Positions 46,540 through 64,000 of a DNA stretch of 64,000 bases are shown piece after piece. This stretch comes from Raineyella sp. W15-4. GTDB taxonomy: Bacteria; Actinomycetota; Actinomycetes; Propionibacteriales; Propionibacteriaceae. The notes under the pieces were generated by a model that ran no database searches, was not told the DNA's origin, and was given only the letters and a program-made list of their open reading frames with translations. The position numbers and the translations under genes are program-made. The first letter of the stretch is position 1; each line of letters starts with the position of its first letter. The stretch spans positions 1,426,001 through 1,490,000 of the forward strand of contig NZ_CP137079.1 in assembly GCF_033170155.1 (NCBI RefSeq). Reading direction: 5' to 3'.

Positions 46540-49040
46540 AGGCCCCGCTGTCCTGGCTGCGCGAGTACGTCGCGCTGCCCGAGGCCCTCGAGGCCCGCGA
46601 GCTCGCCGAGGAACTCGTCACGTACGGCCACGAGGTCGAGCAGATCGAAGAAGCCGGTGCCGACGTCACCGGCCCGGTGGTCGTCGGCCGGGTGCTGGAC
46701 CTGGAGAAGAACCCGCAGAAGAACGGCAAACTGATCAACTGGTGCCACGTCGACGTCGGGGAGCACAACGACCCGCAGACCGGCAACCGCGGCATCATCT
46801 GCGGTGCGCACAACTTCGTCGCCGGTGATCTGGTCGTGGTGGCGCTGCCCGGCGCGGTGCTGCCCGGTGACTTCGCGATCTCCGCCCGCAAGACGTACGG
46901 GCACCTCTCCGACGGGATGATCTGCTCCTCCGCCGAGCTCGGTCTCGGCGACGACGGCGGCCACGGGATCATCGTGCTCGGCTCGACCGACGACGAGGGC
47001 GATCCGTTGGTCCCCGGCCAGGACGCCAAGCCGCTGCTGCACCTGCGCGAGGACGTCCTCGACATCGCCGTCACCCCCGACATGGGCTACTGCCTGTCCA
47101 TCCGTGGCCTGGCCCGGGAGTCCGCTGAGGCGACCGGCTCGGCGTTCACCGACGTCATCGACCGCGATGTCCCCGCCCCGAGCGATGCAGGCTTCCCGGT
47201 CACCGTGGCCGATCCCGACGGCTGCCCGGTCTTCGTCGCGCTGCGCCTCACCGGCTTCGACCCGGCCGCCCCGAGCCCGCGGTGGATGCAGCGTCGGCTC
47301 ACCCTGTCCGGCATGCGACCCATCTCGCTCGGCGTCGACGTCACCAACTACGTGATGCTCGAGACCGGCCAACCGCTGCACGCGTACGACGCCGCCACGC
47401 TGCGCGGCGGCATCGTGGTGCGCCGGGCGCGGGCCGGGGAGACGATGACCACCCTCGACGGCGTCGTCCGGGCCCTCGACCCGGGTGACCTGCTGATCAC
47501 CGACGACTCCGGGCCGATCGGCCTGGCCGGCGTGATGGGCGGGGAACACACCGAACTGCGCGACACCACCGACGAGATCATCCTCGAATCGGCGAACTTC
47601 GACATGCTGTCGATGGCCCGGACCTCGCGCCGCCACGGCCTCGCCTCCGAGGCCGCCCGCCGCAACGAGCGGGGGGTCGACCCGAACGCGGCGTACGCCG
47701 CCGCCCACCGCGCCGCGGCCCTGCTGGTCGAGTACGGCGGCGCCACCCTGGACCCCGCCGAGACGATCGTCGGTGCCGTGCCCGCGATGCCGGTGCAGAC
47801 CGTCGACCTCGACCTGCCGGCCCGGATCCTCGGCACCGACGTGTCCGAGGAGGCGACGATCAGCTACCTGACCGGCGGTGGCACCGGCGTCGAGCGGGAC
47901 GGCAACCGGCTCACCCTCACCCCGCCGACCTGGCGCCCGGATCTGGTCGACCCGTACGACTACGTCGAGGAGGTCGGCCGCAAGGTCGGCCTGGACACCA
48001 TCGAAGGGGCACTGCCACCGGCCCCGTCCGGACGTGGCTTCACACCGTCCCAGCGGGCCCGGCGCGCCCTCGACGTGGTGCTGCCCGCGGCCGGCTACAC
48101 CGAGGTGCTGAGCTTCCCGTTCGTCGCCGACGTCGATCTGGACAAGCTGGGCGTGCCCGCCGGTGATCCGCGCCGCGACCTGGTCCGGCTCGCCAACCCG
48201 CTGTCCGACGTCCAGCCGGCAATGCGGTCCACACTGCTGCCCGGGCTGTTCGGTGCGGTGGCGCGGAACACCTCCCGCGGCCTCGACGACCTGGCCCTGT
48301 ACGAACAGGGCGAGGTGTTCCGCGGCGCCGAGCGTCCTGCTGCTCCCCGGCTCCCGGTCGACCATCGGCCCAGCGATGCGGAGATCGCGCAGCTGCGGGC
48401 CGCCCTGCCCGACCAGCCGCGGCACCTCGGCTGTGTCCTGGCCGGTGACTGGCGGCGGGCCGGCTGGGCCGGACCTGCCGAGCCGGTCACCTGGGTGCAC
48501 GCGGTGCACTTCGCCGAGACCGCGGCCGCGGCGCTGGGGCTCACGCTGGCCAGGTCGGCCGCCGCTCTCGCCCCGTGGCATCCGGGTCGCTGTGCCGAGC
48601 TGTCGGTGGACGGACGGGTCGTCGGGCACGCCGGCGAGCTGCACCCGGCGGTCTGTGAGGCTTTCGGCCTGCCGGCCCGCACCTGCGCCGCCGAGCTGGA
48701 CCTCGACCTGCTGATCGACCTGGCCCCCACCGGTGGCTCGGTCGCCGAGATCTCCACCCACCCGGTGGCCAAGGAGGACGTCGCGCTGGTCGTCGACAGC
48801 ACCGTCCCCGCGGCGGCGGTCGAGGCCGCCCTGGTGCGCGGTGCCGGGGAGTTGCTCGAATCGGTGCGGCTGTTCGACATCTACGAGGGCGAGCAGATCC
48901 CGGCCGGCAAGAAGTCGCTGGCGTACGCCCTGCGGTTCCGCGCCGCGGATCGCACCCTGAAGGACAAGGAGGCGATCGCCGCCCGGGACGCCGCCGTGGC
49001 CGCCGTCGCCACCGAGCTGGGGGCGGTGCTGCGGTCATGA
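46536..49040 (+). CDS. pheT: Phenylalanyl-tRNA synthetase beta subunit
   Basis: PheT edits misacylated tyrosine and binds tRNA. The 834-residue protein has the usual order: B1 ([12 protein letters not shown]), an OB-type tRNA-binding domain (about 40-155), B3/B4 editing domain (about 210-380, including [21 protein letters not shown]), B5 (about 410-480), a catalytic-like core and the C-terminal FDX-ACB anticodon domain (about 740-834). ATG 46536 overlaps the pheS stop (ATGA). Length and domains are complete. Confidence 0.97.
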
Positions 49041-49062
49041 CCCTCAGGACCAGGCTCGGCCG

Positions 49063-49386
49063 ATGACTCTCGCGATCAGGATCGCCTGGCTGGTCTACGG
49101 GCTCTACGCCCTGCTGCTGGCCGTCGGGAGCTTCTCCTTCAGCCTGTGGGCGGCCCTGGTCTTCTGGGGTGCCGCGGTCGGCGTCGTGGCGTACTTCCTG
49201 GCGCGCAGCGTCACCGGGGCGTACGTCGCGGCGGCCCTGATCGCCATCGGCCCGCTGGTGATCAACGTCACCAGCCGGTCTCCGGTGTTCGGTGTGGTCT
49301 ATCTGGTGCTCAACGCCTTCCTGGCGATGGTGATGGGCTGGTTGGCGTACGTCGCCCGTCGCCGTGCCGACGCTGCGCGGTACTGA
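49063..49386 (+). CDS. Small three- to four-helix membrane protein
   Basis: The 107-residue protein is nearly all hydrophobic, with helices at about residues 5-22, 28-48, 52-70 and 78-98, and a basic end ([10 protein letters not shown]). No family is recognised. It begins 22 bases after pheT, so it may be cotranscribed with pheST. A function cannot be inferred. Confidence 0.68.
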   Translation: MTLAIRIAWLVYGLYALLLAVGSFSFSLWAALVFWGAAVGVVAYFLARSVTGAYVAAALIAIGPLVINVTSRSPVFGVVYLVLNAFLAMVMGWLAYVARRRADAARY

Positions 49387-49453
49387 GGGAAAGCGGTCGA
49401 GTACGCCGGTGAGGGACCGGCCAGACATCGTCCGGCGAGGGCGTCGTGTAGCC

Positions 49454-49505
49454 CGGTGCGGGCGTTGGGTGGTCCGGTGCGGGCGTTGGGTGGTCCGGTG
49501 CGGGC
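49454..49505 (+). repeat. 21-bp tandem repeat upstream of argC
   Basis: A 21-base unit beginning CGGTGCGGGCGTTGGGTGG occurs at 49454-49474 and 49475-49495, with a partial third copy to 49505. It lies 34 bases before the putative ARG boxes. Confidence 0.85.
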
Positions 49506-49538
49506 ATCGACAGGCCGCTCGGAAAATGGTCCGACTCC

Positions 49539-49572
49539 TGCATATTCATTCGGACTGTGGCATAGTTATGCG
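49539..49572 (+). promoter_or_regulatory. Putative double ARG box (ArgR operator) at the argC promoter
   Basis: TGCATATTCATTCG (49539-49552) matches 12 of 14 positions of the ArgR half-operator pattern TGMATWWWWATKCA. GGCATAGTTATGCG (49559-49572) matches 11 of 14. Their starts are 20 bases apart, the spacing expected for an ArgR hexamer. They abut the argC start, and argR itself is in the cluster. Confidence 0.65.
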
Positions 49573-49573
49573 C

Positions 49574-50602
49574 ATGTCATTGCGTGTAGCTGTCGCCGGG
49601 TGCACCGGGTACGCCGGCGGAGAGGTCCTCCGCCTGCTGCTCGGCCACCCCGACGTCGAGATCGGGACCCTCACGGCCGGTTCGTCGGCCGGCTCGACGC
49701 TGGGGGAGCACCAGCGTCACCTCACCCCGCTCGCCGACCGGCGGATCGAGGACACCACTGTCGAGGCGCTGCGCGGACATGACGTCGTCTTCCTCGCGCT
49801 GCCGCACGGCAGCTCCGGTGCGGTGGCCGCCCGGCTCGACCCCGGCACCGTGGTGGTCGACTGCGGCGCCGACTTCCGGCTCGAGGACCCGCTGGCCTGG
49901 GAGACGTTCTACGGCAGCCCGCACGCCGGCACCTGGCCGTACGGCCTGCCGGAGCTGCCCGGCCAGCGCGAGGTGCTCGCCGCCACCAAGCGGATCGCGG
50001 TGCCCGGCTGCTATCCGACCGGCGCCACCCTGGCGCTGCTGCCGGCGCTGACCGCCGGCCTGGTCGACGGCCACGACGTCGTCGTGGTGTCGGCCTCGGG
50101 CACCTCGGGGGCCGGCAAGTCGCCCAAGCCGCATCTGCTCGGCTCGGAGGTGATGGGCTCCACCAGCGCGTACGGCGTCGGCGGCGTGCATCGCCACACC
50201 CCGGAGATCCTGCAGAACATGGCGCGCCTCGGGGCGACCCATCCCAGCCTGTCCTTCACCCCGCTGCTGGTGCCGATGCCCCGCGGCATCCTCTCCACGG
50301 TCACCGCGCCGATCCGGGGCGTCAGCGCCGACGAGGCATACGAGGCGTACGTCGCTGCCTACGCCGACGAGCCGTTCGTCCATGTCCTGCCGAAGAACAC
50401 CTGGCCCGCCACCGCGTCGATCGTCGGGTCCAATGTGGTCCACGTCAACGTCACTGTCGACGAGGCCGCCGGTCGGCTCGTCGCCGTGTCGGCGATCGAC
50501 AACCTCACCAAGGGCACCGCCGGTGGTGCCATCCAGTCCATGAACCTGGCCTGCGGTCTGCCCGAGACCACCGGCCTCCCGCTGATCGGAGTCGCCCCGT
50601 GA
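49574..50602 (+). CDS. argC: N-acetyl-gamma-glutamyl-phosphate reductase
   Basis: ArgC reduces N-acetylglutamyl phosphate to the semialdehyde in arginine synthesis. The 342-residue protein has the NADP motif [19 protein letters not shown], the catalytic Cys in [18 protein letters not shown] and the His in [13 protein letters not shown] 49574 is selected because the conserved start MSLRVAVAG begins there; ATG 49568 is an alternative. The start codon adjoins putative ARG boxes, so transcription is probably repressed by ArgR with arginine. The stop overlaps argJ (GTGA). Confidence 0.95.
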   Translation: MSLRVAVAGCTGYAGGEVLRLLLGHPDVEIGTLTAGSSAGSTLGEHQRHLTPLADRRIEDTTVEALRGHDVVFLALPHGSSGAVAARLDPGTVVVDCGADFRLEDPLAWETFYGSPHAGTWPYGLPELPGQREVLAATKRIAVPGCYPTGATLALLPALTAGLVDGHDVVVVSASGTSGAGKSPKPHLLGSEVMGSTSAYGVGGVHRHTPEILQNMARLGATHPSLSFTPLLVPMPRGILSTVTAPIRGVSADEAYEAYVAAYADEPFVHVLPKNTWPATASIVGSNVVHVNVTVDEAAGRLVAVSAIDNLTKGTAGGAIQSMNLACGLPETTGLPLIGVAP

Positions 50603-51750
50603 GTGTCACCGCCGCCCGAGGATTCACCGCCACCGGCATCGCCGCCGGGATCAAGGTTTCCGGCCGCAAGGATCTCGCCCTGGTCCGCAACACCGGTCCC
50701 CGCTTCGACGCCGCCGGCGTCTTCACCTCCAACCGGATCTGCGCCGCCCCGGTCATCTGGTCGCGGCAGGCCGTCACCGACGGGCGGATCGACGCCGTCG
50801 TCCTCAACTCCGGCGGCGCCAACGCCTGCACCGGCGCCGAGGGCTTCGCCGACGCGCACCGCACCGCCGAGAAGGTGGGTGAGGAGCTCGGGATCTCCGC
50901 CGGCGACGTGGTGGTGTGCTCGACCGGCCTGATCGGGGTCCGGTTGCCGATGGACCCGCTGCTCACCGGGATCGGGACCGCCGCGGCGGGACTCACCGCC
51001 GACGGCGGCCTGGCCGCCGCGGAGGCGATCATGACCACTGACACCCGGCCCAAGCAGGCCGTCCGTGCGGTCGACGGCTGGACCGTCGGCGGGATGGCCA
51101 AGGGCGCCGGCATGCTGGCGCCCGGGCTGGCCACCATGCTGGTGGTGATCACTACCGACGCCGTCGTCCCGGCCGAGCAACTGCAGCCGGCGCTGCGGGA
51201 GGCGACCCGGCTGACCTTCGACCGGCTCGACTCCGACGGCTGCATGTCCACCAACGACACCGTGGTGGCGCTCGCCTCCGGCGCGTCCGGCCTCACCCCC
51301 GATCCCGACGCGTTCCAGCAGGCGCTCACCGAGGTCTGTCACGACCTGGGCCAGCAGCTGATCGGCGACGCCGAGGGCGCCAGCCACGACATCGCCGTCC
51401 GGGTGGTCCACGCCGCCTCCGAGCCCGACGCCGTCCAGGTGGCCCGTTCGATCACCGGCTCCAACCTCTTCAAGTGCGCGATCTTCGGCAACGACCCCAA
51501 CTGGGGCCGGGTGCTCTCCGCGCTGGGCACGACCTCGGCGGCGTACCAGCCCGACCAGGTCGACGTGGCGTTCAACGGCGTGATGGTCTGCCGCGGCGGT
51601 GCCATCGGCGAACCGCGCGAGCTGGTGGATCTGCACCCGCGGGCGGTGGATGTGCTGGTGGACCTGCATGCCGGGGACGTCGAGGCCACCGTCTGGACCA
51701 ACGACCTGACGTACGACTACGTCAAGGAGAACGCGGAGTACTCCTCATGA
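50599..51750 (+). CDS. argJ: Ornithine acetyltransferase ArgJ
   Basis: ArgJ recycles the acetyl group from N-acetylornithine to glutamate and in some species also makes acetylglutamate from acetyl-CoA. The 383-residue precursor has the self-cleavage motif [17 protein letters not shown], where cutting before the Thr yields the alpha and beta chains. [12 protein letters not shown] and the closing ECS-like ENAEYSS are typical. GTG 50599 overlaps argC and its stop overlaps argB. With argJ present, a separate argA/argE may be unnecessary. Confidence 0.95.
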   Translation: MSVTAARGFTATGIAAGIKVSGRKDLALVRNTGPRFDAAGVFTSNRICAAPVIWSRQAVTDGRIDAVVLNSGGANACTGAEGFADAHRTAEKVGEELGISAGDVVVCSTGLIGVRLPMDPLLTGIGTAAAGLTADGGLAAAEAIMTTDTRPKQAVRAVDGWTVGGMAKGAGMLAPGLATMLVVITTDAVVPAEQLQPALREATRLTFDRLDSDGCMSTNDTVVALASGASGLTPDPDAFQQALTEVCHDLGQQLIGDAEGASHDIAVRVVHAASEPDAVQVARSITGSNLFKCAIFGNDPNWGRVLSALGTTSAAYQPDQVDVAFNGVMVCRGGAIGEPRELVDLHPRAVDVLVDLHAGDVEATVWTNDLTYDYVKENAEYSS

Positions 51751-52644
51751 GCGAGGCGATCGACGCCCTGACCCTGACCGACAAGGCGTCCATCCTGATC
51801 GAGGCGCTGCCGTGGATCGACCGCTACACCGGCCGGACCATCGTGATCAAGTACGGCGGCAACGCGATGATCAACGAGGACCTCCAGCGGGCCTTCGCCG
51901 AGGACATCGTCTTCCTGCGCCGCTGCGGCGTACGCCCCGTCGTGGTGCACGGTGGCGGTCCGCAGATCTCGGCGATGCTCAAGCGACTGGAGATCCCCTC
52001 GGAGTTCCGCGGCGGGTTCCGGGTGACGACACCGGAGACGATGGAGGTCGTCCGGATGGTGCTGATGGGCCAGGTCGGCCGCGAGCTGATCGGGCTGGTC
52101 AACCAGCACGGCCCGCTGGCGGTCGGCTCCTCCGGTGAGGACGCCGGGCTGTTCCGGGCCGAACGGCGCACCGCCAGCGTCGACGGCGAGCCGGTCGACC
52201 TCGGCCTGGTCGGCGACGTGGTGCACGTCCGGCCGCGGGCGATCCAGGACCTGATCGACGCGGGGCGCATCCCGGTGGTCGCCACGGTCGCGCCGGACGA
52301 CAACGGCCAGGTGCTCAATGTCAACGCCGACACCGCCGCCTCGGCCCTGGCCGTCGCGCTCAAGGCGGACAAGCTGGTGATGCTCACCGACGTCGAGGGC
52401 CTCTACCGCGACTGGCCGAACAGTGAGGAGATCATCACCGAGATCACCGCCTCCGAACTCGAGGCGATGCTGCCCGAGCTCGCCTCGGGGATGGTCCCGA
52501 AGATGGAGGCCTGCCTGCGGGCCGTCCGCGGCGGGCTGAACCGGGCGACGGTGATCGACGGCCGGGTGCCGCACGCGCTGCTGCTGGAGATCTTCACCGA
52601 CGCCGGCATGGGCACCATGGTCGTCGCGGACAAGGAGAACATCG

Positions 52645-52652
<8 letters not shown>
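51747..52652 (+). CDS. argB: N-acetylglutamate kinase
   Basis: ArgB phosphorylates N-acetylglutamate. The 301-residue amino-acid-kinase fold has [11 protein letters not shown] at the phosphate site, [12 protein letters not shown] for substrate and the [14 protein letters not shown] nucleotide segment. The N-terminal helix ([16 protein letters not shown]) is the extension typical of arginine-inhibited hexameric enzymes, so feedback inhibition is likely. ATG overlaps the argJ stop, and argD starts 8 bases before its end. Confidence 0.96.
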
Positions 52653-54901
<2,249 letters not shown>

Positions 54902-54940
54902 CACCGCAGCCGAGACCGTGCCGATGACCGAGGTCTCCCG

Positions 54941-56943
<2,003 letters not shown>

Positions 56944-56953
56944 GGTGATCCCT

Positions 56954-58222
56954 GTGAACAACGTTCTGGATCAGCTGAAGTGGCGGGGCCTGGTGGCCCA
57001 GACGACCGAGGAGGAGGCCCTGCGGGACCACCTCGAGGCCGGGCCCGTCAACTTCTATGTCGGCTTCGATCCGAGCGCGCCCTCGATCCACATCGGCAAC
57101 CTCGTCCAGATCATCCTGGCCAAGCGACTGCAGGAGGCCGGCCACAACCCGTTCCTCCTCGTCGGCGGCGCCACCGGCATGATCGGTGACCCCCGGCAGG
57201 TGGGGGAGCGGGTGATGAACCCGGAGGAGACCGTACGGGAGTGGACCGAGAAGATCCGCGCCCAGGTCAGCCGGTTCCTGGACTTCGACGGCCCGCATGC
57301 GGCGAGGGTGGTGAACAACTACGACTGGACCTCGACGATGAACGTTATCGAGTTCCTCCGCGACATCGGCAAGCACTTCCCGGTCAACCGGATGCTGGCT
57401 CGCGAGGTGGTCCGGTCGCGGCTGGACTCGGGGATCTCCTACACGGAGTTCTCCTACGTCCTGCTCCAGTCGATGGACTACCGGCACCTGCACCGCGAGT
57501 ACGGGATCACGCTGCAGACCGGCGGGAACGACCAGTGGGGCAACCTCACCGCCGGGGTGGAGTTGATCCGTCGCTCGGACGGGGCGCACGTGCACGCCAT
57601 GTCGACGCCGCTGATCACCAAGGCCGACGGCTCGAAGTTCGGCAAGTCCGAGGGCGGCGCGATCTGGCTCGACGCCGACATGCTCAGCCCCTACTCGTTC
57701 CACCAGTTCTTCCTGAACGCGGAGGACGAGAAGGTCATCGACTACGTCAAGGTGTTCACCGCCCGCAGCCCGGAGGAGATCGCCGAGCTGGAGGAGAGTC
57801 TCCACCAGGAGCCCTGGAAGCGGGCCGCGCAGCACGCCCTCGCCGACGATGTCACGACGTTGGTGCACGGTGCGGACGAGACCCGCAAGGCGAGAGCCGC
57901 GGCGGAGGCCGTGTTCGGACGCTCGGATCTCACCGACCTGGATGCCCGGACCCTGAAGGCCGTCCTCAGTGATATCTCCTTGACGCCGCTGCCCACCGGG
58001 GCGGACCTGCCCACTGTTGTCGACATCCTGGAGACCGCCGGCGTGGTCGGCTCGAAGTCTGCGGCCCGGCGCGCGATCAACGAGGGCGGTGCCTACATCA
58101 ACAACGTCAAGGTGACTGACGCCGAGGCTCGGCTCACCGCTGCCGATCTGTTGCACGGGACGTACGTCGTCGCCCGCCGCGGTAAGAAGACCATCGGCGG
58201 TGTGGCGGTCGAGCGCGGCTGA
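56954..58222 (+). CDS. tyrS: Tyrosyl-tRNA synthetase
   Basis: TyrS charges tRNA-Tyr. The 422-residue class I enzyme has the HIGH motif as SIHIGN in GFDPSAPSIHIGNLV and the KMSKS equivalent KFGKSEGG. Tyrosine-site segments such as LQTGGNDQWGN are present, with a C-terminal S4 RNA-binding domain (about residues 355-415, GSKSAARRAINEGGAYIN). The start GTG 56954 follows a -10 box, so translation is probably leaderless. A strong terminator lies just after the stop. Confidence 0.96.
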   Translation: MNNVLDQLKWRGLVAQTTEEEALRDHLEAGPVNFYVGFDPSAPSIHIGNLVQIILAKRLQEAGHNPFLLVGGATGMIGDPRQVGERVMNPEETVREWTEKIRAQVSRFLDFDGPHAARVVNNYDWTSTMNVIEFLRDIGKHFPVNRMLAREVVRSRLDSGISYTEFSYVLLQSMDYRHLHREYGITLQTGGNDQWGNLTAGVELIRRSDGAHVHAMSTPLITKADGSKFGKSEGGAIWLDADMLSPYSFHQFFLNAEDEKVIDYVKVFTARSPEEIAELEESLHQEPWKRAAQHALADDVTTLVHGADETRKARAAAEAVFGRSDLTDLDARTLKAVLSDISLTPLPTGADLPTVVDILETAGVVGSKSAARRAINEGGAYINNVKVTDAEARLTAADLLHGTYVVARRGKKTIGGVAVERG

Positions 58223-58238
58223 GCCACGATCCTCCCGG

Positions 58239-58275
58239 CCGGCGGTGGGTGACCCATGTCACTCACCGCCGGTTT
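58239..58275 (+). terminator. tyrS terminator
   Basis: CCGGCGGTGGGTGA (58239-58252) pairs with TCACTCACCGCCGG (58259-58272) with one G-T pair and loop CCCATG, followed by TTT. It isolates tyrS from the rRNA promoters. Confidence 0.85.
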
Positions 58276-58302
58276 GACGATCCCGTCCCGGACGGGTAGT
58301 GT
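58274..58302 (+). promoter_or_regulatory. rRNA operon promoter P1
   Basis: TTGACG at 58274-58279, exactly 17 bases, then TAGTGT at 58297-58302. Its -35 overlaps the end of the tyrS terminator. Confidence 0.75.
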
Positions 58303-58458
58303 TCATCGAGCCCTGTTGGGAACGGGCCCTCGCAAGAGGGTTTGTCACCGGGGCCTTCACCTTCCACTCTGATCCTTGGGTCAGGGTGGGGTCTGCTCAT
58401 CTGAGCCCGAGCGGTCTGCCGCCGGAGCCCGGGGAGCAGCCGGGGATGTCAGTCGGAT

Positions 58459-58487
58459 TTGACTCCGGCGGACCTCCTCTCTATGGT
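58459..58487 (+). promoter_or_regulatory. rRNA operon promoter P2
   Basis: TTGACT at 58459-58464, exactly 17 bases, then TATGGT at 58482-58487. The block CGGATTTGACTCCGG is shared with P3. Confidence 0.82.
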
Positions 58488-58625
58488 GGGGGAGTTGCTT
58501 TTCGCAGGGAATGCTCGAGAGGGCCTTTCCGGATAACCAACTCTTGTATTTCGGATTCCGCCGGTCAACCCTTTTCGGGCTGGCAGGAATGGGTATTCGG
58601 AATACCGGTGAGGGAATCACCGGAT

Positions 58626-58654
58626 TTGACTCCGGATGATGAAATCACTAAAGT
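58626..58654 (+). promoter_or_regulatory. rRNA operon promoter P3
   Basis: TTGACT at 58626-58631, exactly 17 bases, then TAAAGT at 58649-58654. Confidence 0.82.
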
Positions 58655-58742
58655 GGTTCGAGTCGCCGGAACGGGGAATCGGGATGGTGATCCTGATGGC
58701 CAGGGATGGTGGTTGGGGCTTGGTGGTCTGAGGGAGTCGGGT

Positions 58743-58771
58743 TTGACTTCGTGAGGATTGCTGGGTAGGGT
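58743..58771 (+). promoter_or_regulatory. rRNA operon promoter P4
   Basis: TTGACT at 58743-58748, exactly 17 bases, then TAGGGT at 58766-58771. It is the promoter nearest 16S, about 285 bases upstream. Confidence 0.82.
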
Positions 58772-58830
58772 TGGTCTGGTCGCCCCGGGCGGCTCCGGAT
58801 TGTTCCGGGGTGGTTTGGTGTGTGTCCGAT

Positions 58831-58855
58831 GTTTGAGAACTCAACAGTGTGCTTT
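58831..58855 (+). promoter_or_regulatory. rRNA leader antitermination-like element
   Basis: GTTTGAGAACTCAACAGTGT in the leader closely resembles TTTTGAGAACTTCATAGTGG in the 16S-23S spacer (60909-60928). This recurring sequence is characteristic of actinobacterial rRNA operons, where such elements are linked to Nus-dependent antitermination. The rest of 58856-59056 is AT-richer leader without genes. Confidence 0.6.
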
Positions 58856-59056
58856 GTTTAGTCAATGCCAAATGACATCACTTTTGGTGGTGTTTGACAT
58901 CACGAATGTTTGTTTGTGTTGTCCCCGGCTGGCTCTCTTCGGGGGGTTGGTCGGAATTTCTTTGAGATGTTGATGGACCAGTTTATGTCTGGTATGTCGG
59001 GTCTCTCTCTGTGTGACGCTTTTCGCCCTGCTTTGGTGGGGTGTGGCGATATTTTT

Positions 59057-60580
<1,524 letters not shown>

Positions 60581-60789
60581 AGCCCATGACAACGCAGCAT
60601 GCTCGGTCGTCCCGTGTGCGGGGCGGTGCGGGGGTGGCTGTGGTTGCCGGTCGGATCGGTCGCCGTGGTGGTGGCCGGCGGTGCCGGTGGGTTTTCTGGG
60701 TGGAACATTGACTGCTCCTGTCATTGTGCAGGGGTCACCGGGTTTTCTGGTGGGTGGGGCGCACTGTTGGGTCCTGAGACCTCGGCCAC

Positions 60790-60843
60790 GGGTTGCTTTC
60801 GGGCGGCTGGTTGCTTTCGGGTAGCTGGTTGCTTTCGGGTAGC
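60790..60843 (+). repeat. Three 18-bp tandem repeats in the rRNA spacer
   Basis: TGGTTGCTTTCGGGTAGC occurs exactly at 60808-60825 and 60826-60843. A variant copy lies at 60790-60807 (GGGTTGCTTTCGGGCGGC). Confidence 0.92.
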
Positions 60844-60908
60844 GTGGCGGGTTTCTGGTGCCGGGATCGCAGCTGATCAGGGATGGTTGGTTGTGGTGGT
60901 GGTTGTGT

Positions 60909-60936
60909 TTTGAGAACTTCATAGTGGACGCGAGCA
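60909..60936 (+). promoter_or_regulatory. Spacer antitermination-like element
   Basis: TTTTGAGAACTTCATAGTGG followed by ACGCGAGC matches the conserved actinobacterial spacer block and the leader element at 58831. Confidence 0.6.
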
Positions 60937-60965
60937 TCTTTGTAGATTTTTCTTGATATTTGTGT

Positions 60966-64000
<3,035 letters not shown>

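Noticed and set aside
58299-58754. Rightward 151-codon frame upstream of 16S
   Set aside because: It runs through three rRNA promoters, and its composition shows no protein-like pattern.

Overview
The window is from a high-GC Gram-positive bacterium of the Actinomycetota. The 16S rRNA signature, the 23S insertion region near 62455-62600, the mycothiol ligase gene mshC and actinobacterial families such as DUF2469, DUF3090, DUF5703 and the SCO1664 type all agree. The 16S sequence and gene content look most like the family Propionibacteriaceae, but genus cannot be fixed by eye. Most of the window is ordinary chromosome at roughly 70% GC, densely packed with many 4-base stop/start overlaps.

Region by region. 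1-4424: signal recognition and ribosome maturation (ffh 3' end, an amidohydrolase, rpsP, khpA, rimM, trmD). 4545-8048: succinate dehydrogenase/fumarate reductase sdhCAB, then a nitrilase-type amidase. 9301-14890: rplS, lepB, rnhB, a DUF2469 gene, yraN, yifB and dprA. 15219-23345: an acetyltransferase, metB, three small orphan genes, mqo, a small metalloprotease, an LLM flavin oxidoreductase and an ATP-dependent DNA ligase. 23426-27805: a GT39-like membrane glycosyltransferase and an unusual GlgX debranching enzyme. 28039-28915: a lower-GC two-gene unit, a SecB-like chaperone behind a frame-broken partner, near a tRNA-Leu. 29687-36968: small actinobacterial genes, an aldo/keto reductase, and the block phosphatase, DUF3090, SCO1664-like, mshC fused in frame to hisE, hisG. 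36995-45312: PH-domain, HAD, membrane, Hsp20 and SseB genes, infC-rpmI-rplT, an rRNA methyltransferase and an AlkB-like oxygenase. 45430-49386: pheST and a small membrane gene. 49574-58222: arginine cluster argCJBDFR-argH (no argG) and tyrS. 58223-64000: a ribosomal RNA operon with four tandem promoters, 16S, a tRNA-free spacer and most of 23S.

Themes. Seventeen genes have a TANNNT-like -10 box whose last base lies 6-8 nt before the start codon and no usable Shine-Dalgarno site, which predicts leaderless mRNAs. Short tandem duplications of 15-21 bp recur both between genes and inside protein linkers. The main candidates for something new are the SecB-like two-gene unit, the MshC-HisE fusion with its own internal start, and GlgX flanked by two copies of a small helical domain. 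No transposase, CRISPR array, prophage or complete defence system was found.
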